Source: Helicobacter sp. MIT 99-5507
GTDB lineage: Bacteria > Campylobacterota > Campylobacteria > Campylobacterales > Helicobacteraceae
Reading direction: 5' to 3'
Length of the DNA: 64,000 bases
NCBI RefSeq assembly: GCF_003364295.1
Contig: NZ_NXLO01000003.1
Location: forward strand, 248,001 to 312,000
Below, in pieces: positions 48,839-57,356 of this stretch (position 1 is its first letter; every line of letters starts with the position of its first letter). The notes beneath the pieces were generated by a model, which was not told the origin of the DNA, did not search any database, and saw nothing but the letters and a program-made list of their open reading frames with translations. The position numbers and the translations under genes were made by a program.

Positions 48839-48904
48839 AAGAAATATCATCATTAATCAAATATAAACATTTTCTTGATAATTTCTACATTATTTTTCAC
48901 AAAT

Positions 48905-48918
48905 TTGATTATAGTCAA
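48905..48918 (+). promoter_or_regulatory. CRP/FNR-type binding site upstream of nrfHA
   Basis: TTGATTATAGTCAA matches the FNR/CRP-family consensus TTGAT-N4-ATCAA with one mismatch and perfect TTGA/TCAA arms. It is 59-72 nt before the nrfH ATG. A -10-like TATAAA at 48946-48951 would put the site near -41 to -46, the usual place for class II activation. Confidence 0.55.
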
Positions 48919-48976
48919 GAATCTAAATCATATTAAAAGTATCATTATAAAGTATTTTATTCTTATAATTTAATAC

Positions 48977-49480
48977 ATGGGGGAGATTTTGGAGAACAAT
49001 CAAAATAAAAAGAAATTTTCCATTATTACTATAGCGACTATAATAGCAGTTACTTTCGTTATCGTGATAGGGGCATATACATTTTATTATGCAGAAGGAT
49101 TCTCATACTTTAGTAACAAAAGTGAAGCATGTAATAATTGCCATGTTATGAATGAAGTATATGAAGATTGGAGAAATGGAAGCCATAGAGAACACGCTAC
49201 ATGCAATGATTGTCATATACCGAATGAATTCATATCAAAATGGATGACAAAAGCACAAAGTGGTATAGGTCATGCGTATGCATTTACATTCAAAGATTTA
49301 CCAACGGTGCTTAGTGCAACACAAAAAAGTAAAATTGATGTACAAAATAATTGCATTCGTTGTCATTCAGAGATAGCAAGCAATGTAGTGAATCCTACTA
49401 CAAAGAAAATTCATAATTATGATAATTCATTAAGTTGCGTATCGTGTCACAAAAATGTTGGACATCTAAGAAACTTTTAA
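48977..49480 (+). CDS. nrfH: cytochrome c nitrite reductase small subunit NrfH
   Basis: A membrane-anchored tetrahaem cytochrome that passes electrons from menaquinol to NrfA. One membrane helix (IITIATIIAVTFVIVIGAYT) is followed by four CxxCH sites near residues 52 (CNNCH), 76 (CNDCH), 126 (CIRCH) and 154 (CVSCH). ATG 48977 has no ribosome site before it. The in-frame TTG at 48989 follows GGGGGAG and could be the real start (163 aa). NrfA begins 29 nt downstream. Confidence 0.93.
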   Translation: MGEILENNQNKKKFSIITIATIIAVTFVIVIGAYTFYYAEGFSYFSNKSEACNNCHVMNEVYEDWRNGSHREHATCNDCHIPNEFISKWMTKAQSGIGHAYAFTFKDLPTVLSATQKSKIDVQNNCIRCHSEIASNVVNPTTKKIHNYDNSLSCVSCHKNVGHLRNF

Positions 49481-49508
49481 TCTTTTAACTTAATACGGGA
49501 GGAAAATT

Positions 49509-51335
49509 ATGTCTAAACAAAAATCATTAGTAATGCCAATAGTGCTTACAATAGCAATTATTATAGGTGTTGCGATTGTAGCATTACTAATAAATATTAG
49601 CACTAAGAAAAATGAAACAATGTCTCTTGCACCAAAAAGCTTTGTAGAGCTAAGTGACGACAATCCTACATTTGATTATTGGGGAAAAAACTATCCAGAA
49701 TATCTTGATATGTATTTAAAAGTTGAAAAAGAGCAGCCACATTCAACAAATTTTGGTGGGAATTTAGCATATAGTAAGCTGATTAGATATCCACAATTAA
49801 CAATTCTTTGGGCAGGATACCCTTTTAGTATAGATGCAAATGAAGAAAGAGGACACTTTTGGATTCAAGAAGACCAAATGAAAACAGCAAGAAACAATAA
49901 AGATTTCTTAAATGCTCATGGTTTCAAAGCGTTTGGAGGACAGCCTACTGCTTGTATGAACTGCCATAGTGGTTGGTCACCATGGCTTTACAAAAATGCT
50001 TCAAAAGGTGATAGTATGGAAGAGAAGTGGGTTTCATTCAACTCTACAAAATATTGGACTATGATTAAAAATGTCCCAGAAGTAGAAGGAGTAAAAGATC
50101 ATAGTGGTATTCATGGTGGAACTAGAATGGGCGTAACATGTGCTGATTGCCATAATCCACAAGATATGACTTTAAGAATCACAAGACAAGGATTGATAAA
50201 TTCTCTTGCAATGCGTGGGTATGAAAAAGATCCAGTGCAAGGAATAAAAGCTGATAGAAATGAAATGAGAACATTAGTTTGTGCTCAATGCCATGTTGAA
50301 TATTACTTCAAACCAACAGGAAATAAAGTAACTGTTATGGGAGAATCTATTGCAAGCGATTCAAGCAAAAAATGGTTTGATGGCACACAAAAAACTTATG
50401 ATGAATTTGATTCTTGGAGAGATGGAAACAAACCTACAGAAATACAAGTAGATGGAATAGAGCTTGTATTCCCTTGGAGTGCTTGGGAAAAAGGTAAACC
50501 ATTTAGAATAGAAATGTTTGATGAGCATTATGACAAAGTGAGGAACTTAGAAGGTGGTAAAGCATTTAAAGCTGATTGGACTCATAAAGATACAAAAGCT
50601 CCTATGATTAAGATTCAACACCCAGAAACAGAGCTTTATAGTGGTAGCGTTCATGCTGCTAATAATGTAAGCTGTGCAGATTGTCATATGCCTTATATCA
50701 GAAAAGGTGCTAAAAAGGTTACACAACACAATATTACTTCGCCTTTATTTGATATAAATAGTTCTTGTAAAACTTGCCATAATCAAAGTGAAGAATATTT
50801 AAAAAATCAAGTTGCAGATATTCAAAAATCTGTTGCATTTGACTTAAGAAGTGCAGAATATGCTACTGTTAGCTTGATTTGGGATATTAAGAAAATAAGA
50901 GATGAATTAGGCAAACAAGGCAAAAATGATGAAGAAATCAACAATATCCTAAAAGAACCATTAGAACTTCATAGAAAAGGACAAATGAGAGGTGATTTTG
51001 TTGGTGCTGAAAACTCTACAGGATTCCACAATCCAAGAGAAGCTAGTAGAATGCTATTACAAGCAGTTGAAATGGCAAGACAAGGTCAAAGTGCACTAGC
51101 TGTAATTGCTGGTAAATACAATATCGAATACAAACCAAGTAATGCAACTTTTGAAGATATTCAAAAATTTAATCCAGGAGAGATTAAATATAAAGTCGAT
51201 ATGAATGGTCATAAAGCAGGAGATAGATATTATGAACATCTAAATGTAAATGGTAATCCTCCAAAAGAGTTATTAGAGTTAGATAAAAATGTCAAACCTT
51301 ATGTGCATACAAAAATTGATAATCCTGTAAAATAA
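49509..51335 (+). CDS. nrfA: cytochrome c nitrite reductase NrfA
   Basis: A periplasmic pentahaem enzyme reducing nitrite to ammonium. N-terminal uncleaved signal/anchor (VMPIVLTIAIIIGVAIVALL). Five haem sites start near residues 149 (CMNCH), 211 (CADCH), 258 (CAQCH), 389 (CADCH) and 420 (CKTCH). The catalytic Arg is in GGTRMGVTCADC, the catalytic Tyr and Ca ligands in CAQCHVEYYF, and the catalytic His in MIKIQHPETELYSG. The active-site haem motif is CxxCH instead of the classic CxxCK, as I recall for Campylobacter jejuni NrfA. 608 aa; strong SD GGGAGG. Allows nitrite respiration or detoxification. Confidence 0.96.
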   Translation: MSKQKSLVMPIVLTIAIIIGVAIVALLINISTKKNETMSLAPKSFVELSDDNPTFDYWGKNYPEYLDMYLKVEKEQPHSTNFGGNLAYSKLIRYPQLTILWAGYPFSIDANEERGHFWIQEDQMKTARNNKDFLNAHGFKAFGGQPTACMNCHSGWSPWLYKNASKGDSMEEKWVSFNSTKYWTMIKNVPEVEGVKDHSGIHGGTRMGVTCADCHNPQDMTLRITRQGLINSLAMRGYEKDPVQGIKADRNEMRTLVCAQCHVEYYFKPTGNKVTVMGESIASDSSKKWFDGTQKTYDEFDSWRDGNKPTEIQVDGIELVFPWSAWEKGKPFRIEMFDEHYDKVRNLEGGKAFKADWTHKDTKAPMIKIQHPETELYSGSVHAANNVSCADCHMPYIRKGAKKVTQHNITSPLFDINSSCKTCHNQSEEYLKNQVADIQKSVAFDLRSAEYATVSLIWDIKKIRDELGKQGKNDEEINNILKEPLELHRKGQMRGDFVGAENSTGFHNPREASRMLLQAVEMARQGQSALAVIAGKYNIEYKPSNATFEDIQKFNPGEIKYKVDMNGHKAGDRYYEHLNVNGNPPKELLELDKNVKPYVHTKIDNPVK

Positions 51336-51337
51336 TT

Positions 51338-51363
51338 TTGATATGGGAATCTTCCCATATCAA
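51338..51363 (+). terminator. hairpin behind nrfA
   Basis: TTGATATGGGA pairs exactly with TCCCATATCAA around a 4-nt ATCT loop, 3 nt after the nrfA stop. There is no T-run behind it, so it is a weak terminator or an mRNA-stabilising structure. Confidence 0.55.
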
Positions 51364-51425
51364 CCCACTTTAAAAATAACTTCGTTATCATTACCTTATT
51401 TATTAAATCAACAATTTAGGCTCAG

Positions 51426-52337
51426 ATGAGAAAAAGACTTGTATTTATTATATTTTTTATTATCTCTGCTAGTGGGGTATTTGTATTTATTGCAAATGAA
51501 TATACAAAAAGGCTTGAAAAAAATGCAATAGAAGCATATATGCAATCCATACAAAATGAACTAAAAGAATATTCTCTTGATATGATAGCATCAGATGTTG
51601 AGTGTAGAGGCTTTATAAAACATACATGTAAAATAAATAATGCCAGAATCTATAATAATTTAGAAATAGATCTAACAGATATCACTCTCTCAATAAAAAA
51701 TATATCATATAACAATATTAGCGTATTAATTAATATAGGTAAAATAAGTCATAATAATTACAATCCTTTTTTGTCACTACTCCCTAATAAATTTCAATAC
51801 ACTCTAAATCTACACAAAGTAGATTCCAAACTTGGATTTGTAATGTTAAAACGATCTGTGTATTTCAATTTTGATAGTTTTGATATGAATGCAAATCTAG
51901 ATTTATTATTAAGAGAGAAAAAAAATAGTAATAAAAGCATCTTTTATATATTAAAAGAATGGTTTGATAACACAACTCCGAGCTTTTATGAATATAGTAT
52001 AGACAATCTAGCAATGCGACTAAATGCAAAAGATGGTAATTATAAAAATAATAAATTAATCATCAATATATTAAAAACACTAACCAATAAAATAGATAAA
52101 AAACAATTAAATAATAACAAGCTGGCGTTAAAATATTTAGATGAATTGATAAATAGTGCCGATAAAATAATAGATAAAAAAGCAAATGAAGTTACATTAA
52201 ATGTAAGAAGAAAGAATCCTGATATATCATTTTTTAATTTACTAAACAAAGAAGCAGCTACAAAGAAAAGTCTCGAAATTATAGAAATTATAAATTCCAT
52301 AAATGAGACTTATAATATAAATTTACAAACAAAATAG
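51426..52337 (+). CDS. hypothetical membrane-anchored protein
   Basis: 303 aa. N-terminal signal anchor VFIIFFIISASGVFVFIA, then a periplasmic beta/alpha region with one cysteine pair (ASDVECRGFIKHTCKINNAR, about 59-78) and a Lys/Asn-rich helical C-terminal half. Not recognised. It is 90 nt behind nrfA and ends directly beside the convergent pilin-like gene. The cysteine pair and anchor suggest an envelope protein; nothing links it to nitrite reduction besides position. Confidence 0.55.
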   Translation: MRKRLVFIIFFIISASGVFVFIANEYTKRLEKNAIEAYMQSIQNELKEYSLDMIASDVECRGFIKHTCKINNARIYNNLEIDLTDITLSIKNISYNNISVLINIGKISHNNYNPFLSLLPNKFQYTLNLHKVDSKLGFVMLKRSVYFNFDSFDMNANLDLLLREKKNSNKSIFYILKEWFDNTTPSFYEYSIDNLAMRLNAKDGNYKNNKLIINILKTLTNKIDKKQLNNNKLALKYLDELINSADKIIDKKANEVTLNVRRKNPDISFFNLLNKEAATKKSLEIIEIINSINETYNINLQTK

Positions 52338-52751
52338 TTATTTTGCTTTACCTGTTAATTTCCTACATGATTCATCATTCACATTACAAGTAAGGACTGG
52401 TGATTTTGTATTAGGATCAGTTGTAACAGTTAAAGCAACACTAACAGATCTAATATTAGCAGTCACGCTACTAGCACTATTTACTTTAAATGAGCAATTA
52501 TCACTATTATTGTTTTCTAAAGTTTTTAGATATGTTAGTGTATCAGCAGCATTTATTGTAGCTCCTTGTAAAAATTTTTTTGTGTATTCTCTTGATAAAA
52601 TTGTTTCAGTTTCAGATAGATTTGCTCTAAGTTTTGCAAAACACGCATCATCTCTACTAACTGAAAATCTAGGTAAAGCAATAGCAGTCAATACACCAAC
52701 TATAACAATAACAAACACAAGTTCTATCATACTAAAGCCAACTCTTTTCAT
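52338..52751 (-). CDS. type IV pilin-like / pseudopilin protein
   Basis: 137 aa. Prepilin leader KRVG with cleavage before Phe, then FSMIELVFVIVIVGVLTAIA with Glu at +5, the classic N-terminal helix of pilins and pseudopilins. The globular part carries four cysteines (DDACFAKL, DNCSFKVN, TCNVNDESC). It is divergent from the PilT gene, 150 nt apart, so they may be co-regulated. A major pilin cannot be told from a minor or competence pseudopilin here. Confidence 0.85.
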   Translation of the reverse strand: MKRVGFSMIELVFVIVIVGVLTAIALPRFSVSRDDACFAKLRANLSETETILSREYTKKFLQGATINAADTLTYLKTLENNNSDNCSFKVNSASSVTANIRSVSVALTVTTDPNTKSPVLTCNVNDESCRKLTGKAK

Positions 52752-52826
52752 AGCTAATCCTTAAAATTTTACTCATTTATTTAATATTTGTTTATATTGT
52801 AATTAAATATTCCTTAATATTATAAC

Positions 52827-52860
52827 CATTTTAATTAAATTTACATTTTAATTAAATTTT
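52827..52860 (+). repeat. tandem 17-bp repeat in the pilin/pilT promoter region
   Basis: CATTTTAATTAAATTTA (52827-52843) is followed at once by CATTTTAATTAAATTTT (52844-52860), 16 of 17 identical. Each contains the palindrome TTTAATTAAA. A third AATTAAAT is at 52801. It lies 42 nt before the pilT ATG. Regulator-site array or promoter duplication. Confidence 0.65.
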
Positions 52861-52901
52861 AATAAAATTTAACTAGCAACTTAAAATAAAAGAGGAATGG
52901 A

Positions 52902-54557
52902 ATGGAATCTAATATACGATTAAATAATCAAATAACTACATCAACACCAAAAATAAATACTATTGATGTATTAGCAAATGCAAAACCAATAAGACTAAAT
53001 AATACACCGCAAGAGCAAGAAAACATAGTAGATATAATAAAAAAAGAAGGACAAATCAAACAAACTCCGATACAAAATAACCAACCTCTACAAACCAACC
53101 AATCAATGCAAAATAGCCAAGCTAAACCAATAATCAAAAAAACAATACAAGAAAATACGATACCTAATCCAAGTCAAACAATAATAAAAAAAATAGATTC
53201 CATACAAATAGATAGTATAAGACAAAAAGCACCAAATCAAATTGAAGTGCCAATGACACCACAAATAAATAGCCAAATAAAACAAGAAATACAACAAAAC
53301 ACAATGCCATCTAGTAATCAAGTAGAATCTAAAAAACCAATTAACAATATACAAAATAAAGATAATTTAACAAGAACCCCATTACCAAGCAGTATGGCAG
53401 ATTATGATATATCTCAAATGACGGTTGATATTGATAAATTAGATTTTCATATGACAAAGCACATTAGAGGCTATCTAAAAAAACTAGTCAAAGTTGGTGG
53501 AAGCGATCTGCATATAAAAGCTGGTAGCCCTATTAGAGCGAGAATAAATGGTGATATTGTAATTTTTAGTGAAGAAATTATTAGCAAAAATGATGCACTA
53601 ACATTTGCAAAGGAATTAACAAGAGGAAGATTTGGTGAGCTAGTAGTCAATAAAGAAATTGATATGACATATATTTATGATCAAAATATAAGATTTAGGG
53701 TTAATATTTTCTTTCAAATGGAAGGTGTATCTTTTGCCTTTAGGACGATACCAACCACACATAAAACAACAGAAGAGCTAGGATTGCCTGATGCAATAAG
53801 AAAGATTGTAGACATGGAAAGAGGATTGGTGCTAGTTACAGGTATAACAGGCTCTGGTAAATCAACAACACTAGCAGCTATAATAAATGAAATCAATCAA
53901 AAAAAAGCAAAACACATAATAACAATAGAAGACCCGATAGAATTTGTCCATAAAGATATAAAAAGTATGTTAAATCAAAGAAGTGTTGGAATGGATACAA
54001 ATAGCTTTGCAAAAGCACTGAAAGCTGCTCTTCGTGAAGATCCAGATATTATTCTAGTTGGTGAGATGAGAGATATTGAGACAATAGAAATGGCGCTCCA
54101 TGCAGCAGAAACTGGACACTTGGTATTATCTACATTGCATACACTTGATGCAAAAGAAACAATAAATAGAATCATCTCTGTATTTCCAACTAGCGATCAA
54201 GCAAGGATTCGAGCTATGTTAGCAAGTGTTCTTGCTGCTATTGTATCACAAAGACTTCTAAAAGCAACAAGTGGAGGCAGGGTTGCGGCTGTTGAATTAT
54301 TATTTAAAACACCAAGGATAGAATTAATCATAAGTGAAGGAAGAGATGGCGAGATCTTAGAAGCTCTAGCTGAAGGAAAAGAAATATATCAAACTCAGAC
54401 TTTTGACCAACATTTATTTGACCTTGTAATAAATGGCATTGTAGATGAAGAGGTTGCTATGGAAAAAGCTACATCTCCATCAGATTTAAAACTTAGACTT
54501 CAAAATGTAAATTTTGCAGGACAAAGTAAAGATGATACAATCTCAATCAAACAATAA
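52902..54557 (+). CDS. pilT: PilT/PilU-family ATPase with long N-terminal extension
   Basis: A secretion-type hexameric ATPase that retracts type IV pili. Residues 1-170 are low-complexity and rich in Asn, Gln, Ile, Pro and Lys. The conserved part begins LKKLVKVGGSDLHIKAGSPI (about 191-210). Walker A VTGITGSGKSTTLAA (314 for the first Gly of the loop), Asp box IITIEDPIEFVHKDI, Walker B DPDIILVGEMRDIETIE, His box LVLSTLHTLDA. 551 aa; PilT is normally about 350, so about 180 residues are extra. SD GAGGA precedes the ATG. A terminator follows. Confidence 0.88.
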   Translation: MESNIRLNNQITTSTPKINTIDVLANAKPIRLNNTPQEQENIVDIIKKEGQIKQTPIQNNQPLQTNQSMQNSQAKPIIKKTIQENTIPNPSQTIIKKIDSIQIDSIRQKAPNQIEVPMTPQINSQIKQEIQQNTMPSSNQVESKKPINNIQNKDNLTRTPLPSSMADYDISQMTVDIDKLDFHMTKHIRGYLKKLVKVGGSDLHIKAGSPIRARINGDIVIFSEEIISKNDALTFAKELTRGRFGELVVNKEIDMTYIYDQNIRFRVNIFFQMEGVSFAFRTIPTTHKTTEELGLPDAIRKIVDMERGLVLVTGITGSGKSTTLAAIINEINQKKAKHIITIEDPIEFVHKDIKSMLNQRSVGMDTNSFAKALKAALREDPDIILVGEMRDIETIEMALHAAETGHLVLSTLHTLDAKETINRIISVFPTSDQARIRAMLASVLAAIVSQRLLKATSGGRVAAVELLFKTPRIELIISEGRDGEILEALAEGKEIYQTQTFDQHLFDLVINGIVDEEVAMEKATSPSDLKLRLQNVNFAGQSKDDTISIKQ

Positions 54558-54559
54558 AA

Positions 54560-54594
54560 CTAGAATCTAAATCTTTAAGATTCTAGAATTTTTA
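54560..54594 (+). terminator. rho-independent terminator of pilT built from AGAATCT/AGATTCT
   Basis: CTAGAATCT pairs with AGATTCTAG (54578-54586) around a 9-nt loop, followed by a T-rich stretch. The arms contain the abundant 7-mer of this genome in both orientations. Confidence 0.75.
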
Positions 54595-54640
54595 CTTCGT
54601 AGTTTATGATACCCATGCACTAAAAACAAAAGAAATACTT

Positions 54641-55969
54641 ATGACAAAAGATCTTATAAATACGCCTATTTTAAAATTATTTTTATCTTATTTTATGCCA
54701 TCATTTATAAGCATGTTTGTATTATCAACTTATGTAATTGTAGATGGAATCTTCGTTGGCAATGGTATTGGAGAAATAGGACTTGGAGCTATTGGGCTAG
54801 TAACGCCTATATTTTCATTATTTATTGGGATTGAGCTGTTATTTGGTATTGGTGGAGCAGCACTTGTTAGTATGTCGCTTGGTAAAAACAAACCTCACAA
54901 AGCAAGGATAATATTTAGTTCAATTATTTATTGTTTAGCTTTTCTTGGAATCTTATTGTCAATCATTATGTTTCTTTTTAGAAAAAAGCTAGCTTACGCA
55001 CTTGGAAGCAATGATGAACTTCTAGATTATGTTATGCCATATTTAAATGTAATTATCATAGGTAGCACAATAATACTACTACAATCCACATTATGCACAT
55101 TTGCAAGAAATGACAAAGCACCAAATTTAGCGATGATTTCATTTATATCTGGATCAATTATCAATATAATATTAAATTATATATTTATTTTTATTTTTAA
55201 ATGGGGTATGTTTGGAGCAGCATTTTCGACTATACTTGGGCATTTTTTTGGATTATTAATAATTTTATGGCACTTTATATATAAAAAAGGTGATTTATAT
55301 TTTATAAAAATATTTAGTTTTAGGGCATTAAATCTTGCGATAAAAAGTGGCATATCTCCATCTATGACAGAATTTGCTTTTGGATTTACAATCGTACTGA
55401 TGAATATATTTTTGATAAACTTAGAAGGAGAAAAAGGCGTAGCAATCCTTAGTATCATTATGTATATTGGTGCAGTTTGCTTTGGAAGTATATTGTCAAT
55501 CTCACATGGATTACAACCAATAGCAAGTTATAATTTTGGTGCAGGAAAAATAGATCGCACACTAAAAACACTAAAAATCGGTATGATATTTGCAATAATT
55601 ATGGGTGTAATGATATATATAATCTTATTTTTTGGGATTCCATATATTGCAAAAATCTTTCTAAAAAGTGATACAACAATACTAGATGATTTAATATTTG
55701 CTGTAAAAATATATTTTCTTGGATATTTATTTCTTGGCTCAAATGTAATAATCGCTGCATTCTTACAAGCAACAGGCAGGAATATAAGCTCTATGATTGT
55801 TTCAGCTGCACATAATTTAGTATTTATGATGATACTTTTGCCTATTTTTGCATATTTCTTTAGAGTAAATGGCATTTGGGCTAGCTATCCAGTATCGCTA
55901 TTTTGTGCTTTTATCATTGGAATCTATATTTTAAAAAAAGAACTAAAATACTTCAAATCTAGGGAATAA
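54641..55969 (+). CDS. MATE-family efflux transporter
   Basis: 442 aa with twelve helices in two related halves. FLSYFMPSFISMFVLSTYVI and VDGIFVGNGIGEIGLGAIGL at the start, IELLFGIGGAALVSMSLGK, then the second half from SGISPSMTEFAFGFTIVLMN. This is the layout of the multidrug and toxin extrusion (DinF/NorM) group, which exports drugs or metabolites using a Na+ or H+ gradient. Substrate unknown. The HAD gene starts 1 nt after its stop. Confidence 0.88.
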   Translation: MTKDLINTPILKLFLSYFMPSFISMFVLSTYVIVDGIFVGNGIGEIGLGAIGLVTPIFSLFIGIELLFGIGGAALVSMSLGKNKPHKARIIFSSIIYCLAFLGILLSIIMFLFRKKLAYALGSNDELLDYVMPYLNVIIIGSTIILLQSTLCTFARNDKAPNLAMISFISGSIINIILNYIFIFIFKWGMFGAAFSTILGHFFGLLIILWHFIYKKGDLYFIKIFSFRALNLAIKSGISPSMTEFAFGFTIVLMNIFLINLEGEKGVAILSIIMYIGAVCFGSILSISHGLQPIASYNFGAGKIDRTLKTLKIGMIFAIIMGVMIYIILFFGIPYIAKIFLKSDTTILDDLIFAVKIYFLGYLFLGSNVIIAAFLQATGRNISSMIVSAAHNLVFMMILLPIFAYFFRVNGIWASYPVSLFCAFIIGIYILKKELKYFKSRE

Positions 55970-55970
55970 A

Positions 55971-56615
55971 ATGCAAAAGATAATCTTATTTGATATGGAT
56001 GGAACACTAATAGATTCTACAAATGCTATCTATCAAAGCTTTTTACAGGTATTTAATGATAATAATATGCCATTATTGAAAAAAGATGAAGTAGCAAGAT
56101 TTATTGGATACACACTAAATGATATGTTTAGATTCTTTGGAGCAAAAGAAGAGAATATAGAAAAATATTGCCAAGAATACAAAAACCACTATATAAAAAT
56201 ATGCAACAAGCACACAAGCCTGCTACCTTCTGCGCTAGATTCTATAAAACTAGCAAGCACTTTTGCGATTTTGGGAATCGTTACGACAAAGTCAAGCAAA
56301 TCTAGCAGGGAATTACTAGCAAATTTTGGTATAGACAAATATTTTCAAACAATTATTGGCAGAGAAGATGTAAATCACACCAAACCGCATAAAGAGCCGA
56401 TACTAAAAGCTCTAGATTCTATAAATTTAAAAATTAGCAATGATAGAATCTATATGATTGGTGATACTATACTTGACTTAAATGCAGCAAAAAATGCAGG
56501 GGTTGTAGGCATAGGAACTTTAAGTGGATATGGAGAAAAACAAGAATTAGAAAAAATAAGCCCATATATATTTCAAAATACACTTGAGGCAGTAAAATTT
56601 GTGCAGAATCTATAA
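55971..56615 (+). CDS. HAD-family phosphatase (phosphoglycolate phosphatase-like)
   Basis: 214 aa. Motif I LFDMDGTLIDS (nucleophile and acid Asp), a helical cap (residues 15-85), motif II TTKSSKSSREL, and motif III/IV KPHKEPILKALD with IYMIGDTILDLNAAKNAG. Arrangement of Gph/PGMB type. Substrate not determinable. It is followed by 170 nt carrying the por promoter region. Confidence 0.88.
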   Translation: MQKIILFDMDGTLIDSTNAIYQSFLQVFNDNNMPLLKKDEVARFIGYTLNDMFRFFGAKEENIEKYCQEYKNHYIKICNKHTSLLPSALDSIKLASTFAILGIVTTKSSKSSRELLANFGIDKYFQTIIGREDVNHTKPHKEPILKALDSINLKISNDRIYMIGDTILDLNAAKNAGVVGIGTLSGYGEKQELEKISPYIFQNTLEAVKFVQNL

Positions 56616-56717
56616 AATAAATATATTTAATTCTTATTCTTCCAAAAATAAACATAATTTAAAATCTTTTGCAGACAAGCAACCAAAAACTATAGCTTAA
56701 TGTTATATAATTAACCA

Positions 56718-56751
56718 TTTAATAAAAAATCTAATTATATTTTTTATTAAA
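56718..56751. promoter_or_regulatory. 13-bp inverted repeat upstream of porCDAB
   Basis: TTTAATAAAAAAT (56718-56730) and its exact complement (56739-56751) with an 8-nt spacer, ending 34 nt before the porC ATG. The position overlaps the probable promoter, so this is an operator-like element rather than a terminator, which would also need a T-run. Regulator unknown. Confidence 0.5.
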
Positions 56752-56785
56752 ATAGTTTGATAACATTAATCTTTAGGAGTGGATT

Positions 56786-57346
56786 ATGCTGGAAATTAGA
56801 TGGCACAGCCGTGCAGGTCAAGGAGCAGTAACCGGAGCAAAAGGACTAGCTGATGTGGTATCTGGGACTGGAAAACAAGTCCAAGCATTTGCATTTTATG
56901 GTTCTGCAAAAAGAGGTGCGGCAATGACTGCATACAATAGAATTGATGATGAAGCAATAATAAATCATGAAAAATTTATGAGTCCAGATTATGTATTGGT
57001 TATTGATCCAGGGCTTACATTTATCACAGATATTTGTGAATTTGAAAAAAAAGATACAAAATATATCATAACAACACATTTAAGCAAAGAAGAATTGTTA
57101 GCAAAAAAACCAGAGCTGAAAGATAAACAAGTATTTATTGTTGATTGCATAAAGATATCACAAGAGGAGATAGGCAGTCCGATACCAAATGCGCCTATGC
57201 TTGGAGCTTTTATAAAAGTATCTGGATTGCTAGATTTAGATTTCTTTTTGCAATCTTTTAAAAAAGTTTTAGGTAAAAAGCTTCCTCAAGCAGTTATAGA
57301 TAAAAATATGGTAGCTATCACAAGAGCTTACAACGAAGTAAAATAA
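56786..57346 (+). CDS. porC: pyruvate:ferredoxin oxidoreductase gamma subunit
   Basis: 186 aa. N-terminal EIRWHSRAGQGAVTGAKGL and FAFYGSAKRGAAMTAYNRI, then VLVIDPGLTF, all typical of POR gamma domains that help bind CoA and bridge subunits. First gene of the four-subunit set; SD AGGAG. Pyruvate + CoA is converted to acetyl-CoA + CO2 with electrons to ferredoxin or flavodoxin. The naming porC for gamma follows H. pylori use. Confidence 0.94.
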   Translation: MLEIRWHSRAGQGAVTGAKGLADVVSGTGKQVQAFAFYGSAKRGAAMTAYNRIDDEAIINHEKFMSPDYVLVIDPGLTFITDICEFEKKDTKYIITTHLSKEELLAKKPELKDKQVFIVDCIKISQEEIGSPIPNAPMLGAFIKVSGLLDLDFFLQSFKKVLGKKLPQAVIDKNMVAITRAYNEVK

Positions 57347-57356
57347 GGAGATATTT

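Noticed and set aside
51338-51363. Hairpin behind nrfA as a riboswitch or small RNA
   Set aside because: A simple 11-bp stem with a 4-nt loop; no conserved aptamer features and no promoter before it.
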